Below, piece by piece: positions 1 through 8,530 of a stretch of 50,371 nt of DNA (positions are counted from its first letter, which is position 1; each line of letters starts with the position of its first letter). This DNA comes from Bacteroidales bacterium (GTDB taxonomy: Bacteria; Bacteroidota; Bacteroidia; Bacteroidales; Paludibacteraceae). The position numbers and the translations under genes are program-made. The DNA is taken from contig JAAYPI010000048.1 of the NCBI GenBank assembly GCA_012519885.1, forward strand, positions 1 to 50,371, read 5' to 3'. A model generated the notes under the pieces. That model saw only the letters and a program-made list of their open reading frames with translations, was not told the DNA's origin and did not search any database.

Positions 1-2
1 AG

Positions 3-75
3 AGCGGAAAACGGGACTCAAACCCGCGACCCTCAGCTTGGAAGGCTAATGCTCTATCAACTGAGCTATTTCCGC
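3..75 (-). tRNA. tRNA-Gly (anticodon TCC)
   Basis: Read on the minus strand, this 73-nt segment folds as a cloverleaf. The 7-bp acceptor stem is GCGGAAA/TTTCCGC, the D-arm contains AGCTCAGTTGATAGAGC, the anticodon loop CTTCCAA gives TCC (Gly), and the T-arm contains GGGTTTGAGTCCC. No CCA is encoded after the discriminator base. It is the last of three tRNAs spaced 7-10 nt apart and probably transcribed together. In related genomes such a cluster precedes tuf, which would lie just beyond the left edge. Confidence 0.97.
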
Positions 76-82
76 AATTTTG

Positions 83-165
83 TGGGCAGTGATGGATTCG
101 AACCACCGAAGTCGAAAGACAGCTGAGTTACAGTCAGCCCCATTTGGCCACTCTGGTAACTGCCC
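83..165 (-). tRNA. tRNA-Tyr (anticodon GTA)
   Basis: This is an 83-nt class II tRNA on the minus strand. The acceptor stem is GGGCAGT/ACTGCCC with discriminator A. The anticodon loop is CTGTAAC with anticodon GTA (Tyr), followed by a long variable arm and a T-arm with GGTTCGAATCC. No CCA is encoded. The long variable arm fits bacterial tRNA-Tyr. It is separated from its tRNA neighbours by 7 and 10 nt. Confidence 0.97.
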
Positions 166-175
166 GTATACCTTG

Positions 176-249
176 AGCCTTCAGAGGGATTCGAACCCAC
201 GACCCCGAGATTACAAATCACGTGCTCTGGCCAACTGAGCTATGAAGGC
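176..249 (-). tRNA. tRNA-Thr (anticodon TGT)
   Basis: This is a 74-nt cloverleaf on the minus strand. The acceptor stem is GCCTTCA/TGAAGGC, the D-arm contains AGCTCAGTTGGCCAGAGC, the anticodon loop TTTGTAA gives TGT (Thr), and the T-arm contains GGGTTCGAATCCC. No CCA is encoded. It is the first tRNA after hpf. The hairpin at 265-297 stands directly in front of it. Confidence 0.97.
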
Positions 250-264
250 ATTTTTCGGCTAAAA

Positions 265-297
265 AGCCGTTCTAACAAAAATCTTGCTAAAACGGCT
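265..297 (-). terminator. Strong hairpin between hpf and the tRNA cluster
   Basis: On the minus strand a 14-bp stem (284-297 pairing with 265-278, a few G-T pairs, 5-base loop) is followed by TTTTT, as in an intrinsic terminator. The 3' arm can instead form a smaller 5-bp hairpin with 256-260 (CGGCT/AGCCG), which lacks a T-run. It probably ends or attenuates the rpsU-xerC-hpf transcript, or acts as a processing site before tRNA-Thr. Confidence 0.7.
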
Positions 298-347
298 TGC
301 AAATGTAGAGCTTTTTTTTGGAATACCAAAACAAATTGTAAAAAAAA

Positions 348-647
348 CTATTTAACTGATTTTTTTTCTTTGTATTTTTCTAATTGGCGTTCTATTGCCT
401 CTAGGGCTTCGTCAACTGATTGCTCAAAAGTATTGCTTGTCTTGGTTGCAAATAATTCTGCTTGTGGAGCAAAGACCTTAATGTCGGCTTGTTTATTTTC
501 GATGCTTTCTGGTTTTACTACTTTAAGTATTACTTCTATTAATGAAATGGAATCATCTTTTTTATTCAGTTTTGTGGCTTTTTTTTGAATATACGCTTCT
601 AATTTTTCTGAGGCGTCAAATTTAATGCTTTGAATTTTTACTTCCAT
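348..647 (-). CDS. hpf: Ribosome hibernation-promoting factor, HPF/YfiA family (short form)
   Basis: This 99-residue protein matches the single-domain HPF/RaiA family: a beta-alpha-beta-beta-beta-alpha fold that binds the 30S decoding centre and stabilises inactive ribosomes. The sequence opens MEVKIQSIKFDAS, has the central EVILKV strand, and ends in a helix with EALEAIERQLEKYKEKK. It lacks the C-terminal dimerisation domain of long HPF. It lies 17 nt behind xerC and ahead of the tRNA cluster, an order usual in Bacteroidales (rpsU-xerC-hpf-tRNAs-tuf). Expression probably depends on the rpsU promoter. Confidence 0.9.
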   Translation of the reverse strand: MEVKIQSIKFDASEKLEAYIQKKATKLNKKDDSISLIEVILKVVKPESIENKQADIKVFAPQAELFATKTSNTFEQSVDEALEAIERQLEKYKEKKSVK

Positions 648-664
648 AATTGTATTTTTTTTAG

Positions 665-1549
665 TTATTCTCTTGGATGAGCTTGTTTATATATTTTTTT
701 TAATTGTTCAAATGTTGTATGTGTATATACTTGTGTTGCGGCTAAGTTTGCATGTCCGAGTAGCTCTTTCACGGCATTTATTTCAGCTCCATTATTTAGT
801 AGTGCACTTGCAAATGTATGTCGAATGATATGAGGGCTTTTTTTTGATATTGAGCTAACTTTTCCGATATAATCTTGCACAATACGATAAATTAACATTG
901 GGTATGCTTGTCCTCCTTTATTATTTACGATAAAGTTATCGGAAGAGTTTTCAAAAGTTTTTCTCTTCATATCCAAATACTTAGTAATTGATTCTTTGAG
1001 TGAATTACTAAAAGGAATAAGCCTCTGCTTATTTCCCTTTCCAGTTACACGCAAAGTTAAGGAAAATAAATTGAAATCACAATCTTTTAGGTTGATTAAT
1101 TCTGCTCTTCGCATGCCAGTATGGTAAAATAATTCAATGATAATTTTATCTCGAGAATTTTCAAATGCCGATTTTGTAAAAATATCTTCACTTGAAAGTA
1201 ATTCTTCCATTTCAGTTGTCTTTATGCATTGAGGTAGTCTCTTTTTGTTTTTTAGAGCATGAATGCGGAGAAAAGGATTGGTTGTTTGTATTCCTTTTTT
1301 TTTGCAGTAGGTATAAAAAGATTTAAGTGAGGATATTTTTCTATTGATACTAGCAACACTATATGTAGATTGCTTTAGTGAAACTATCCAATTTCTTGCC
1401 AAAGAGGCATCGATGGAAGTAAAATCGCACATGTTGGTCTGGGCACAGACAAATTGTTCAAATTGCAGAAGATCTTCCTTATATGCAAGAACAGTATGAG
1501 AAGAATATTTCCTCTCATACTGTAAATAATCTATGAATTCGTTTGTCAT
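665..1549 (-). CDS. xerC: Tyrosine recombinase XerC/XerD-like
   Basis: This 294-residue protein has the N-terminal SAM-like DNA-binding domain (about 1-85) and a C-terminal catalytic domain. All expected catalytic residues are visible: R147 in TGMRRAEL, K171 in TGKGNKQR, H240 and R243 in HIIRH, H266 in LLGHANL, and the nucleophile Y275 in QVYTHT. Length and position between rpsU and hpf fit the chromosomal dimer-resolution recombinase rather than a mobile-element integrase. It probably acts with a second Xer protein at dif. No dif-like site was recognised in the window. Confidence 0.9.
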   Translation of the reverse strand: MTNEFIDYLQYERKYSSHTVLAYKEDLLQFEQFVCAQTNMCDFTSIDASLARNWIVSLKQSTYSVASINRKISSLKSFYTYCKKKGIQTTNPFLRIHALKNKKRLPQCIKTTEMEELLSSEDIFTKSAFENSRDKIIIELFYHTGMRRAELINLKDCDFNLFSLTLRVTGKGNKQRLIPFSNSLKESITKYLDMKRKTFENSSDNFIVNNKGGQAYPMLIYRIVQDYIGKVSSISKKSPHIIRHTFASALLNNGAEINAVKELLGHANLAATQVYTHTTFEQLKKIYKQAHPRE

Positions 1550-1609
1550 ACAAATGAGTGTCTATTTCTCAGAAACAAATGTACAACATTTATGCTAGAA
1601 ATACAAAAA

Positions 1610-1801
1610 TTATTCTTCGCTTAAGTGAAGTTTTTGTACGTAGACTGCGTGAATTTTTTGTTGTCTTTTTTCAATAGAAGGTTTAGTAAAAGCTTGACGG
1701 TTTCTAAGTTCTTTTACTACTCCTGTTTTTTCAAATTTTCTTTTAAATTTTTTTAGGGCTCTTTCAATGTTTTCGCCTTCTTTAACTGGTACAATAATCA
1801 T
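1610..1801 (-). CDS. rpsU: 30S ribosomal protein S21
   Basis: This 63-residue, Lys/Arg-rich protein begins MIIVPVKEGENIERALKKF, the characteristic bS21 start, followed by RKFEKTGVVKELRNRQ. It is a small-subunit component near the mRNA exit platform. It is the first gene of the minus-strand rpsU-xerC-hpf unit. A good Bacteroidetes-type promoter lies 40-70 nt upstream (1842-1873). Confidence 0.95.
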   Translation of the reverse strand: MIIVPVKEGENIERALKKFKRKFEKTGVVKELRNRQAFTKPSIEKRQQKIHAVYVQKLHLSEE

Positions 1802-1841
1802 TTCTTCTTGTTTTTAATAATGATGTATAATTTTGAGGGGA

Positions 1842-1873
1842 CAAAAATACAGAATCATTTTTTGATTGACAAA
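1842..1873 (-). promoter_or_regulatory. Promoter of the rpsU-xerC-hpf unit
   Basis: On the minus strand a TTTG element (1870-1873) lies 20 nt before TATTTTTG (1842-1849), matching the Bacteroidetes -33/-7 consensus TTTG...TAnnTTTG. The predicted transcript start is about 35 nt upstream of the rpsU start codon. Confidence 0.65.
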
Positions 1874-1978
1874 TATTTATTCATCTTTTTTTTGTATTCT
1901 ATTTTTAAAAAAATGTCAAAAAATGTTTTTATAGGGTTTTTGATTGAAAAAGCTAGATGTAATTACAATAAATTAATG

Positions 1979-1986
1979 TAATTTTG
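1979..1986 (+). promoter_or_regulatory. Candidate -7 element for the aminopeptidase P gene
   Basis: TAATTTTG matches TAnnTTTG and ends 18 nt before the ATG at 2005. No TTTG is seen at the proper distance upstream, so the support is partial. Confidence 0.4.
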
Positions 1987-2004
1987 TTGGTCAAATTTGT
2001 ATAA

Positions 2005-3786
2005 ATGAATAGTATAACTACACCGACTAGCAGATTAAAATTGTTGCAACAAAGCATGCAACGATGTGGTATATCAGTATGTGTGATTCCACATGCCGAT
2101 ATGCATCAGAACGAATATATAAGTAAGTCGGATGCTTATTTAGAATTTTATTCAGGTTTTACTGGTTCCGCAGGGACATTGGTAGTAACTTTAGATTTTA
2201 TAGGATTATGGACAGATGGACGTTACGCAATTCAGGCAAAACAAGAAATAAAAAATACGCCCATTCATCTTTTTGTAGAGGGAGTGGATGGGGTCGTCGA
2301 TTTTTTTACATGGATTGAGCAGTGCATTATAGAAGGGAATATTCTTGGAATAGACGCTTCCTTGTTTTCGTATAATCACTATACAAAAATTTGTAAATTA
2401 TGTAAAAAACGCAATGTAGAACTTAATCTTTCCTTTCAGCCGATAGATGAGCTATGGATAAATAGACCAAAGGCTGCTTTTCAATTACCCTTTATATTAG
2501 ATCAGCACTTTGTTGGTGAATATGTAGAATCCAAGTTAAAAAGAGTAAGAGACAAAATGTCTTTATTGGGAGCTACTAGTTATTTATTGTCTGCTTTGGA
2601 TGAAATAGCTTGGTTGCTGAATTGCAGAGGGAGTGATATTGCATATAATCCTGTTTTTAAGGCGTATATGTTGATAACTCATGATCAATGTGTGGTATTT
2701 TTGAATAGAAAAGTCTGCAATGCATTGCTGTTTTCGTATTTTTCGTCGTGTGGAGTGATGGTATATGACTATGAATTTATTTTATCGTATTTGCAATCAA
2801 TACGAAATGCCAACGTATTATTTGATGGAACGATGGTGAATGCAGCTATGATTGAGGCTCTTGATGCATCCAATAAAAAGATTAATGTTTCTTCTCCTAT
2901 TGCACAATTAAAAGCAATCAAAAATGAAGTAGAAATAGAAGGTTGTAGGCGTGCTATGCGTAAGGATGGTGTAGTCTGGGTTAAGTTATGGCAATGGATT
3001 GAAACTGAATTAGCCTTATCCAATACATTATCTGAGGATTTAATTGCAAAAAAAATAACTCAACTGAAGGAGAAACAAGAGGAGTTTGTGTGTGAAAGTT
3101 TTAAATCAATTGTTGCGTTTGCACAAAATGCTGCTATTTGTCATTATGCTATTTCTAGTAATCAATTAGTTAGAAAAGAGAGCTTACTATTGGTAGATAC
3201 GGGAACACATTATCTTCATGGTACTACAGATACAACACGTGTTATTGGCTTAGGCGAATTGTCTTCTATGCAAAAAAAAGAAGTAACCTTGGTATTAAAA
3301 GGTCATATTGCATTGGCACAAGCTGTATTTTTAAAAGGGACAAAGGGGTTTCAGTTAGATGCTTTAGCTCGTCAGTTTTTGTGGAAAGATGGCTACGATT
3401 ATGCACATGGCACTGGACATGGTATAGGGCATTGTCTGAATGTGCACGAAGGTTATGCTTCAATTAGTCCTCGTGCAGTACAAGTGGCATTGCAGCCTGG
3501 TATGTTAATTACGAATGAACCTGGTTTGTATAAAGAAAACGAGTATGGGATGCGTATTGAAAATGTAATGTTAGTCAAGGAAGTGGGTAATGATAGGAGT
3601 GGTAGATTTTTGTGTTTTGAGACGCTAACGTTGTGTCCTATTGATATGCAGATTATAGATAAAACGATGTTGACAGAGGAGGAACTTATCTGGCTAGAAC
3701 AATATCAACAAAAAGTATTTGATGAATTATCGCCCTATTTGACAGAAGAAGAACGAGTATGGTTAAAAAATAAAATAACAAATTAA
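2005..3786 (+). CDS. pepP: Xaa-Pro aminopeptidase (M24B, aminopeptidase P family)
   Basis: This 593-residue protein has the three-part architecture of large aminopeptidase P: two creatinase-like N-terminal domains (about 1-300) and a C-terminal pita-bread M24 domain. Metal-ligand motifs are visible in order: LLVDTGTHYLHGTTDTTR (two Asp), GTGHGIGH (His), NEPGLY (Glu) and GMRIENVM (Glu). It removes N-terminal residues preceding proline using two divalent metal ions. There is no signal peptide, so it is probably cytoplasmic. The next gene starts 43 nt downstream. Confidence 0.93.
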   Translation: MNSITTPTSRLKLLQQSMQRCGISVCVIPHADMHQNEYISKSDAYLEFYSGFTGSAGTLVVTLDFIGLWTDGRYAIQAKQEIKNTPIHLFVEGVDGVVDFFTWIEQCIIEGNILGIDASLFSYNHYTKICKLCKKRNVELNLSFQPIDELWINRPKAAFQLPFILDQHFVGEYVESKLKRVRDKMSLLGATSYLLSALDEIAWLLNCRGSDIAYNPVFKAYMLITHDQCVVFLNRKVCNALLFSYFSSCGVMVYDYEFILSYLQSIRNANVLFDGTMVNAAMIEALDASNKKINVSSPIAQLKAIKNEVEIEGCRRAMRKDGVVWVKLWQWIETELALSNTLSEDLIAKKITQLKEKQEEFVCESFKSIVAFAQNAAICHYAISSNQLVRKESLLLVDTGTHYLHGTTDTTRVIGLGELSSMQKKEVTLVLKGHIALAQAVFLKGTKGFQLDALARQFLWKDGYDYAHGTGHGIGHCLNVHEGYASISPRAVQVALQPGMLITNEPGLYKENEYGMRIENVMLVKEVGNDRSGRFLCFETLTLCPIDMQIIDKTMLTEEELIWLEQYQQKVFDELSPYLTEEERVWLKNKITN

Positions 3787-3829
3787 TGAGATACATAATT
3801 TTATAGAAAGAAATTAAATTAAAAGCATC

Positions 3830-5245
3830 ATGAAAAAATATTGTTTGATAGTATGTATTATTCTACTCCCATTGTTAGTTGTAGCACAAAAGAAAGAGAT
3901 TAAAGCTTATTCTATTGAACTCAATTTGCCTCACCTAAAAAGTGAGAAAGTGTATTTGGGAAGATATGTTATGGGTAAGCCATATTCCAACGATTCTATT
4001 GTGTTGGACACAAAAGGGCGTGGCGTTTTTCAAGGATCAAAGCCCTTAGATGAGGGATTGTTTATGTTGTATTTTACGGATGGCAAATATGTTGATTTTA
4101 TGGTTGGGAATGAACAGCATATTTCGGTGAAAGGAGATACGTTACATTTGCCAGCAAATCTTCAGTTTAGTGGAGCAAGCCAAACAAAAGATTTTTTTCA
4201 GTATATGCGTTTTTTAACCACATTGCAACAGGATTATGGTCGTAAACAAGAACAACTAAAAGCGACGGTGGATGACGATACTAAAAAACAAGTAGAAAAA
4301 GAGTTGGAGGCTTTAAGTCAACAGTTACTTACACAGCAAAATGAGCTCATTGCTAACTATCCCACTGGTATGGTCTCTGTTTTTATTAAAGGTTTACGTA
4401 TACCAGATATGCCAGAAGATGTTGAAAATCAGGCAACAAGTGATAGTCTGAAACAGGTGATGCGTTATTTATTTTACAAAAAACATTACTTTGACAATGT
4501 TAATTTTTCTGATATTCGTACGTATAATACTCCGTATATTGTTAGTAATTTAGAAACCTATCTAAATAGGGTACTTGTGCAACATCCAGACTCCATTGTT
4601 CCTGCAGCGATTGATTTAGTTGAAAAAAGTAAAGGGAATGATAAAACGTTTCAGATGATGACAAGTTTTATGCTTAATTATGGTGTTAAGAGTACTATGA
4701 TGGGAATGGACAAGCTTATGGTAGAATTGGGCAATAGGTATTATTTAACAGGAAAGGCGACTTGGGCAGATTCTACTTTAATTGAAAGTTTACGAAAAGA
4801 AATTAAAAAGATAGAAACGTCCTTGGTAGGTATGAAGGCTTCTAATATGTATTTAGCTAATGAAAAAGGGGAGTACTCTGATTTTTATTCCATGTTCGGA
4901 GAACAGCTGACGGTATTGTATTTTTTTGAGCCAGATTGTGGTCATTGTAAGAAGGTTACACCATTATTACGTAGTTTTTATGAGAAATATAAAAATGATA
5001 AAAGAATCAATATTGTAGCTGTATATATGCTTTTAGATAAGAAAGAATGGTCTGATTTTATTGAAAAAAATCAATTACAAGCATTTACGAATGTTTGGGA
5101 TCCAAACCGAGTTTCTCGGTTTTGGGAGCTTTATGATGCTTCTACTACACCCATGATGTATGTGATGGATAAGAATAAAAAGATTTTAGCAAAAAAAATA
5201 GATGTTGAAACTTTGGAAATGATTGTAAAATACGAACTTAAATAA
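3830..5245 (+). CDS. TlpA/thioredoxin-fold protein with DUF4369-like N-terminus
   Basis: The 471-residue product has a signal peptide (about 1-19, ending VVAQ). An N-terminal beta-rich region resembles DUF4369, followed by a charged helical middle (about 120-330). A C-terminal thioredoxin-like domain carries the active-site CGHC (C370, C373) in FFEPDCGHCKK, with a cis-Pro segment TTPMMYV. Bacteroidetes have many such exported disulfide reductases. The substrate is unknown. It is probably periplasmic or anchored facing the periplasm, although no lipobox Cys is present. It lies 7 nt before the gamma-carbonic-anhydrase-like gene, so the two are likely cotranscribed. Confidence 0.8.
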   Translation: MKKYCLIVCIILLPLLVVAQKKEIKAYSIELNLPHLKSEKVYLGRYVMGKPYSNDSIVLDTKGRGVFQGSKPLDEGLFMLYFTDGKYVDFMVGNEQHISVKGDTLHLPANLQFSGASQTKDFFQYMRFLTTLQQDYGRKQEQLKATVDDDTKKQVEKELEALSQQLLTQQNELIANYPTGMVSVFIKGLRIPDMPEDVENQATSDSLKQVMRYLFYKKHYFDNVNFSDIRTYNTPYIVSNLETYLNRVLVQHPDSIVPAAIDLVEKSKGNDKTFQMMTSFMLNYGVKSTMMGMDKLMVELGNRYYLTGKATWADSTLIESLRKEIKKIETSLVGMKASNMYLANEKGEYSDFYSMFGEQLTVLYFFEPDCGHCKKVTPLLRSFYEKYKNDKRINIVAVYMLLDKKEWSDFIEKNQLQAFTNVWDPNRVSRFWELYDASTTPMMYVMDKNKKILAKKIDVETLEMIVKYELK

Positions 5246-5252
5246 AAAAACA

Positions 5253-5768
5253 ATGGCTTTAATAAAATCAGTTAGAGGATTTAATCCAAGCATAGGTAAA
5301 GACTGTTACTTGGCAGAAAATGCCACGATTGTGGGTGATGTGTCGCTTGGAGAAGGTTGTAGCGTGTGGTTTAATACTGTATTACGTGGCGATGTTAATA
5401 CAATAAAAATAGGTAATCATGTAAATATTCAAGACGGGGCAGTTTTACATACATTGTACCAAAAATCTACGATAGAAATAGGTAATTACGTTTCTGTTGG
5501 ACATAATGTTACGATTCATGGAGCAAGCATTAAAGACTATGCTCTAATAGGTATGGGTAGTACGGTACTCGATCATGTAGTAGTAGGAGAAGGGGCTATT
5601 GTAGCCGCTGGTGCCTTGGTATTAAGTGGCACTATTATTGAGCCACATACTATTTGGGCTGGTGTGCCTGCAAAATTTGTGAAAGCTGTTGACCCAGAGC
5701 AATCAAAAGAAATTAATCAACGCATAGCTCATAATTATGCTATGTATGCAAGTTGGTATAAGGAGTAA
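5253..5768 (+). CDS. Gamma-carbonic-anhydrase-like hexapeptide protein
   Basis: This 171-residue protein consists of left-handed beta-helix hexapeptide repeats (GNHVNIQDG, GNYVSVGHN, IGMGSTV) and a short C-terminal helix, as in the YrdA/PaaY/CaiE group. The family's three zinc-binding histidines can be placed at VLHT, VGHN and TIHG. The family includes active gamma-carbonic anhydrases and proteins of unknown activity, so the catalytic role is inferred. The gene follows the thioredoxin-fold gene by 7 nt and ends before a promoter-containing gap. Confidence 0.85.
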   Translation: MALIKSVRGFNPSIGKDCYLAENATIVGDVSLGEGCSVWFNTVLRGDVNTIKIGNHVNIQDGAVLHTLYQKSTIEIGNYVSVGHNVTIHGASIKDYALIGMGSTVLDHVVVGEGAIVAAGALVLSGTIIEPHTIWAGVPAKFVKAVDPEQSKEINQRIAHNYAMYASWYKE

Positions 5769-5805
5769 AAAATGTTGAAGATTTTTTTTAATAATAAATT
5801 CTATT

Positions 5806-5834
5806 TTTGTTTTGATTGAAAAAGTGTAACTTTG
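5806..5834 (+). promoter_or_regulatory. Promoter of the DUF1599-doxX-tpiA unit
   Basis: TTTG at 5806-5809 lies 17 nt before TAACTTTG at 5827-5834, a consensus TAnnTTTG -7 element. The predicted start is roughly 20 nt before the ATG at 5861. Confidence 0.65.
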
Positions 5835-5860
5835 TGGCTTATTATCAACGTATTTAACCC

Positions 5861-6400
5861 ATGACAACAGAAGACCAATATCAACATAGTATTGCAACGT
5901 GCGGGGATGTTTTCTCAAAAAAATTAAAAGATTATGGTGCGGCTTGGCGTATAATGCGTCCAAAATCTATTACAGATCAGCTTTTTATTAAAGCCAATCG
6001 TATAAGGAGTATTGAAATAAAGGGTACTTCAAAAATTGAGGAAGATATTCGTGCTGAATTTATAGCTATAGTAAATTATGGTATTATTGGTTTGATACAG
6101 TTAGAGTTAGGTGTTGCAGAAGTAGATGATTTACCAGCAGAAAAAGCCTTGGTAATCTACGATGGCTATGCTCAAAAAGCTTTCGATTTGATGATGGATA
6201 AAAATCATGATTATGACGAAGCTTGGCGTAGTATGCGTATTAGTTCGTATACAGATTTAATACTGATGAAGATATACAGAACAAAACAAATTGAAGATAA
6301 CGATGGGAAAACGTTAATATCAGAAGGGGTGGATGCCAACTATTTTGATATGATTAATTATGCCATATTTGGATTAATTAAATTGCATTACGAATCTTAG
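5861..6400 (+). CDS. DUF1599 (nucleotide-modification-associated domain 1) protein
   Basis: This 179-residue protein contains two similar halves, each with a DY...AWR.MR..S.TD motif: DYGAAWRIMRPKSITD near 30-45 and DYDEAWRSMRISSYTD near 115-130. Each half is followed by the segment IVNYGIIGLIQLE or MINYAIFGLIKLH. This internal duplication is typical of DUF1599 in Bacteroidetes. The biochemical role is unknown; the name comes from domain co-occurrence elsewhere. The next gene begins 2 nt after the stop, so the two are translationally close, and tpiA follows. Confidence 0.85.
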   Translation: MTTEDQYQHSIATCGDVFSKKLKDYGAAWRIMRPKSITDQLFIKANRIRSIEIKGTSKIEEDIRAEFIAIVNYGIIGLIQLELGVAEVDDLPAEKALVIYDGYAQKAFDLMMDKNHDYDEAWRSMRISSYTDLILMKIYRTKQIEDNDGKTLISEGVDANYFDMINYAIFGLIKLHYES

Positions 6401-6402
6401 AG

Positions 6403-7641
6403 ATGAAACAATTAGTGTTATTTATTTGTAGAATTTTATTTGGACTGGTGTTTATGTTTTCAGGCTTTGTTAAGGCTGTGGATCCACTTGGTTCGATGTA
6501 CAAATTTGAAGATTATTTTATAGCCTTTGGCTTTACTTCGCTGGCTCCGTTGGCACTATTTTTGGCTATTGCGTTGGCTGCATTAGAGTTTCTTATTGGA
6601 GCTAACCTAGTATTAGGGGTACATATTAAAAAAACATCATGGTTGGCGTTGTTTTTCATGGCTTTTATGACTCCCCTTACTTTATACATTGCTATTGCTA
6701 ATCCAGTAGCCGATTGTGGATGTTTTGGCGATGCTTGGATTATTGATAATTGGACGACCTTTTACAAAAATATCTTATTTTCTATTTTGATTATCACTAT
6801 TTTTATTTTTCGTAATGAGGAAAAGATTCATCTGGCAAACAGAACACAATGGATGATGAGTGGTTTTGCTATATTGTTTAGTGTTGCTGTTTCTGTGTAT
6901 GGGTATATGCGGTTGCCAATATTTGATTTTCGTCCGTATAAAATTGGAGCAAATATCATTGAAGGAATGACCATTCCAGAGAATGCCCCACAGGATGAAT
7001 ATCTCACTACCTTTATATACGAAAAAGAAGGAAAGCAAAAGGAGTTCACTTTAGATAATTTTCCAACAGGAGATTCTACTTGGACATTTGTGAAACAACA
7101 ATCCGTACTTATATCAAAAGGTTTTCGTCCTGCAATACATGATTTTTCAATTGATTATCAAGGAGAGGATATTACAGATATTGTATTGGAAGATAGTAAT
7201 TATACTTTTTTAGTGATAAGCTCTAAGTTAGAAGATTATAGTCAGTGTTATTCTGATAAGATAAACAAGTTGTATGCTTATGCACAACAAAATGGATATT
7301 CGTTTTATTGCCTAACGTCATCTTTTGGCGATGCAGTAGAAAATTTTAGAACGCTAACAGGGGCAAATTATCCAATAGCATTTTCTGATGAGGTAACACT
7401 GAAAACCATTATAAGAACAAATCCAGGTGTATTGTTGGTGAAAAATGCAACCGTGTATAATAAGTGGCATTGTGCAAATCTTCCCGATTTTTCAGCCCCG
7501 ATAGAGGATACTGTATTTATTGATGTGAATTATCCTCACTTATGGAAGACGGTAGTGTGGTTACTTTTATTATTTAGTATACCTGTAGCTCTAATATATG
7601 TGTTAGATAAAAAATCAACGATTCATAATAAAACAAATTAA
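6403..7641 (+). CDS. DoxX-like membrane protein, BT_3928 family
   Basis: The 412-residue protein starts with about four transmembrane helices (roughly 5-135) of DoxX/MauE type, including MFSGFVKAVDP and a PVADCGCFGDAW loop with two Cys. Another helix follows near 150-165, then a soluble domain, then a C-terminal helix (about 378-398). The soluble part (about 170-375) looks like a thioredoxin-like fold without a CXXC. The gene order DUF1599-this-tpiA is conserved in Bacteroidetes. Function is unknown. A membrane redox role is suggested by the MauE-like part and the paired Cys, but not shown. Confidence 0.8.
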   Translation: MKQLVLFICRILFGLVFMFSGFVKAVDPLGSMYKFEDYFIAFGFTSLAPLALFLAIALAALEFLIGANLVLGVHIKKTSWLALFFMAFMTPLTLYIAIANPVADCGCFGDAWIIDNWTTFYKNILFSILIITIFIFRNEEKIHLANRTQWMMSGFAILFSVAVSVYGYMRLPIFDFRPYKIGANIIEGMTIPENAPQDEYLTTFIYEKEGKQKEFTLDNFPTGDSTWTFVKQQSVLISKGFRPAIHDFSIDYQGEDITDIVLEDSNYTFLVISSKLEDYSQCYSDKINKLYAYAQQNGYSFYCLTSSFGDAVENFRTLTGANYPIAFSDEVTLKTIIRTNPGVLLVKNATVYNKWHCANLPDFSAPIEDTVFIDVNYPHLWKTVVWLLLLFSIPVALIYVLDKKSTIHNKTN

Positions 7642-7653
7642 ACAAAAACGAAA

Positions 7654-8409
7654 ATGAGAAAAAACATTGTAGCAGGAAACTGGAAAATGAACAAAACCCT
7701 ACAAGAGGGTATTGCATTAGCAACGGAGTTAAAGGATGCTTTGGTAGGAACAACACCTAACTGTGATGTTGTAATTGGCACACCCTTTATTCATTTAGCA
7801 ACAGTAGTAGAAACTGTAAAAAAATCACCTATAAAAGTAGCGGCTCAAAATTGTGCTGATAAAGAATCAGGGGCTTATACTGGAGAGGTTTCAGCTTCTA
7901 TGATTAAATCTACAGGCGTTAATTATGTGATTTTGGGACATTCAGAAAGAAGAGCTTATTATGGCGAAACTTTTGAAATTTTAAGAAATAAAGTATTGCT
8001 TGCATTAAAAAATGAACTTACACCTATATTTTGTATTGGCGAATTAAAGGAAGAACGTGAAGCAAATAAACAAAATGAAGTAGTAAAAGCCCAATTAGAA
8101 GGTTCAGTTTTTAATTTGTCTGCTACAGATTTTGGTAAAATAGTTATTGCTTATGAGCCTGTATGGGCTATTGGAACAGGATTAACTGCAACCTCAGAAC
8201 AAGCACAAGAAATACATGCTTTTATTCGTAGTTTAATTGCAGATAAATATGGCAAAGAAGTAGCTGATAGCACTAGTATCCTTTATGGAGGTAGTTGTAA
8301 TGCAGGAAATGCAGCAGAGTTATTTTCTAAGCCAGATGTAGATGGAGGATTAATTGGTGGAGCATCGCTTAAAGCAGTTGACTTTAAAGCAATTATTAGT
8401 GCGTTTTAA
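7654..8409 (+). CDS. tpiA: Triosephosphate isomerase
   Basis: This 251-residue TIM-barrel enzyme interconverts dihydroxyacetone phosphate and glyceraldehyde-3-phosphate. The catalytic motifs are present: NWKMNKT (Asn/Lys), ILGHSERR (catalytic His), [11 protein letters not shown] (catalytic Glu and flexible loop), and [12 protein letters not shown] with GGLIGGASL (phosphate binding). The length is normal. It is the last gene before a strong intrinsic terminator at 8431-8460. Confidence 0.97.
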   Translation: MRKNIVAGNWKMNKTLQEGIALATELKDALVGTTPNCDVVIGTPFIHLATVVETVKKSPIKVAAQNCADKESGAYTGEVSASMIKSTGVNYVILGHSERRAYYGETFEILRNKVLLALKNELTPIFCIGELKEEREANKQNEVVKAQLEGSVFNLSATDFGKIVIAYEPVWAIGTGLTATSEQAQEIHAFIRSLIADKYGKEVADSTSILYGGSCNAGNAAELFSKPDVDGGLIGGASLKAVDFKAIISAF

Positions 8410-8430
8410 TTGGTTTTGGTAATTAAATTT

Positions 8431-8460
8431 AAGCCATCCTTTTGTAAGGATGGCTTTTTT
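8431..8460 (+). terminator. Intrinsic terminator after tpiA
   Basis: A perfect 11-bp stem (8431-8441 with 8446-8456, AAGCCATCCTT/AAGGATGGCTT) with a 4-base loop is followed by a run of T, 21 nt after the tpiA stop. Confidence 0.92.
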
Positions 8461-8493
8461 GTCTAAATAGTTTTATAAATCCGAATATAAAGG

Positions 8494-8501
8494 TATTTTT
8501 G
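8494..8501 (+). promoter_or_regulatory. Candidate promoter for rdgB-porZ
   Basis: TATTTTTG fits the TAnnTTTG -7 consensus just after the tpiA terminator and about 30 nt before the rdgB ATG. The -33 position holds TTTT (8471-8474) instead of TTTG. Confidence 0.45.
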
Positions 8502-8530
8502 TAAGGTAAAACTTGATATTTTGAATTAGG

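Noticed and set aside
665-1549. Tyrosine recombinase as mark of an integrated element next to the tRNA genes
   Set aside because: It sits in the conserved rpsU-xerC-hpf order, has XerC length, and no attachment-site duplication or cargo is seen at the tRNAs.
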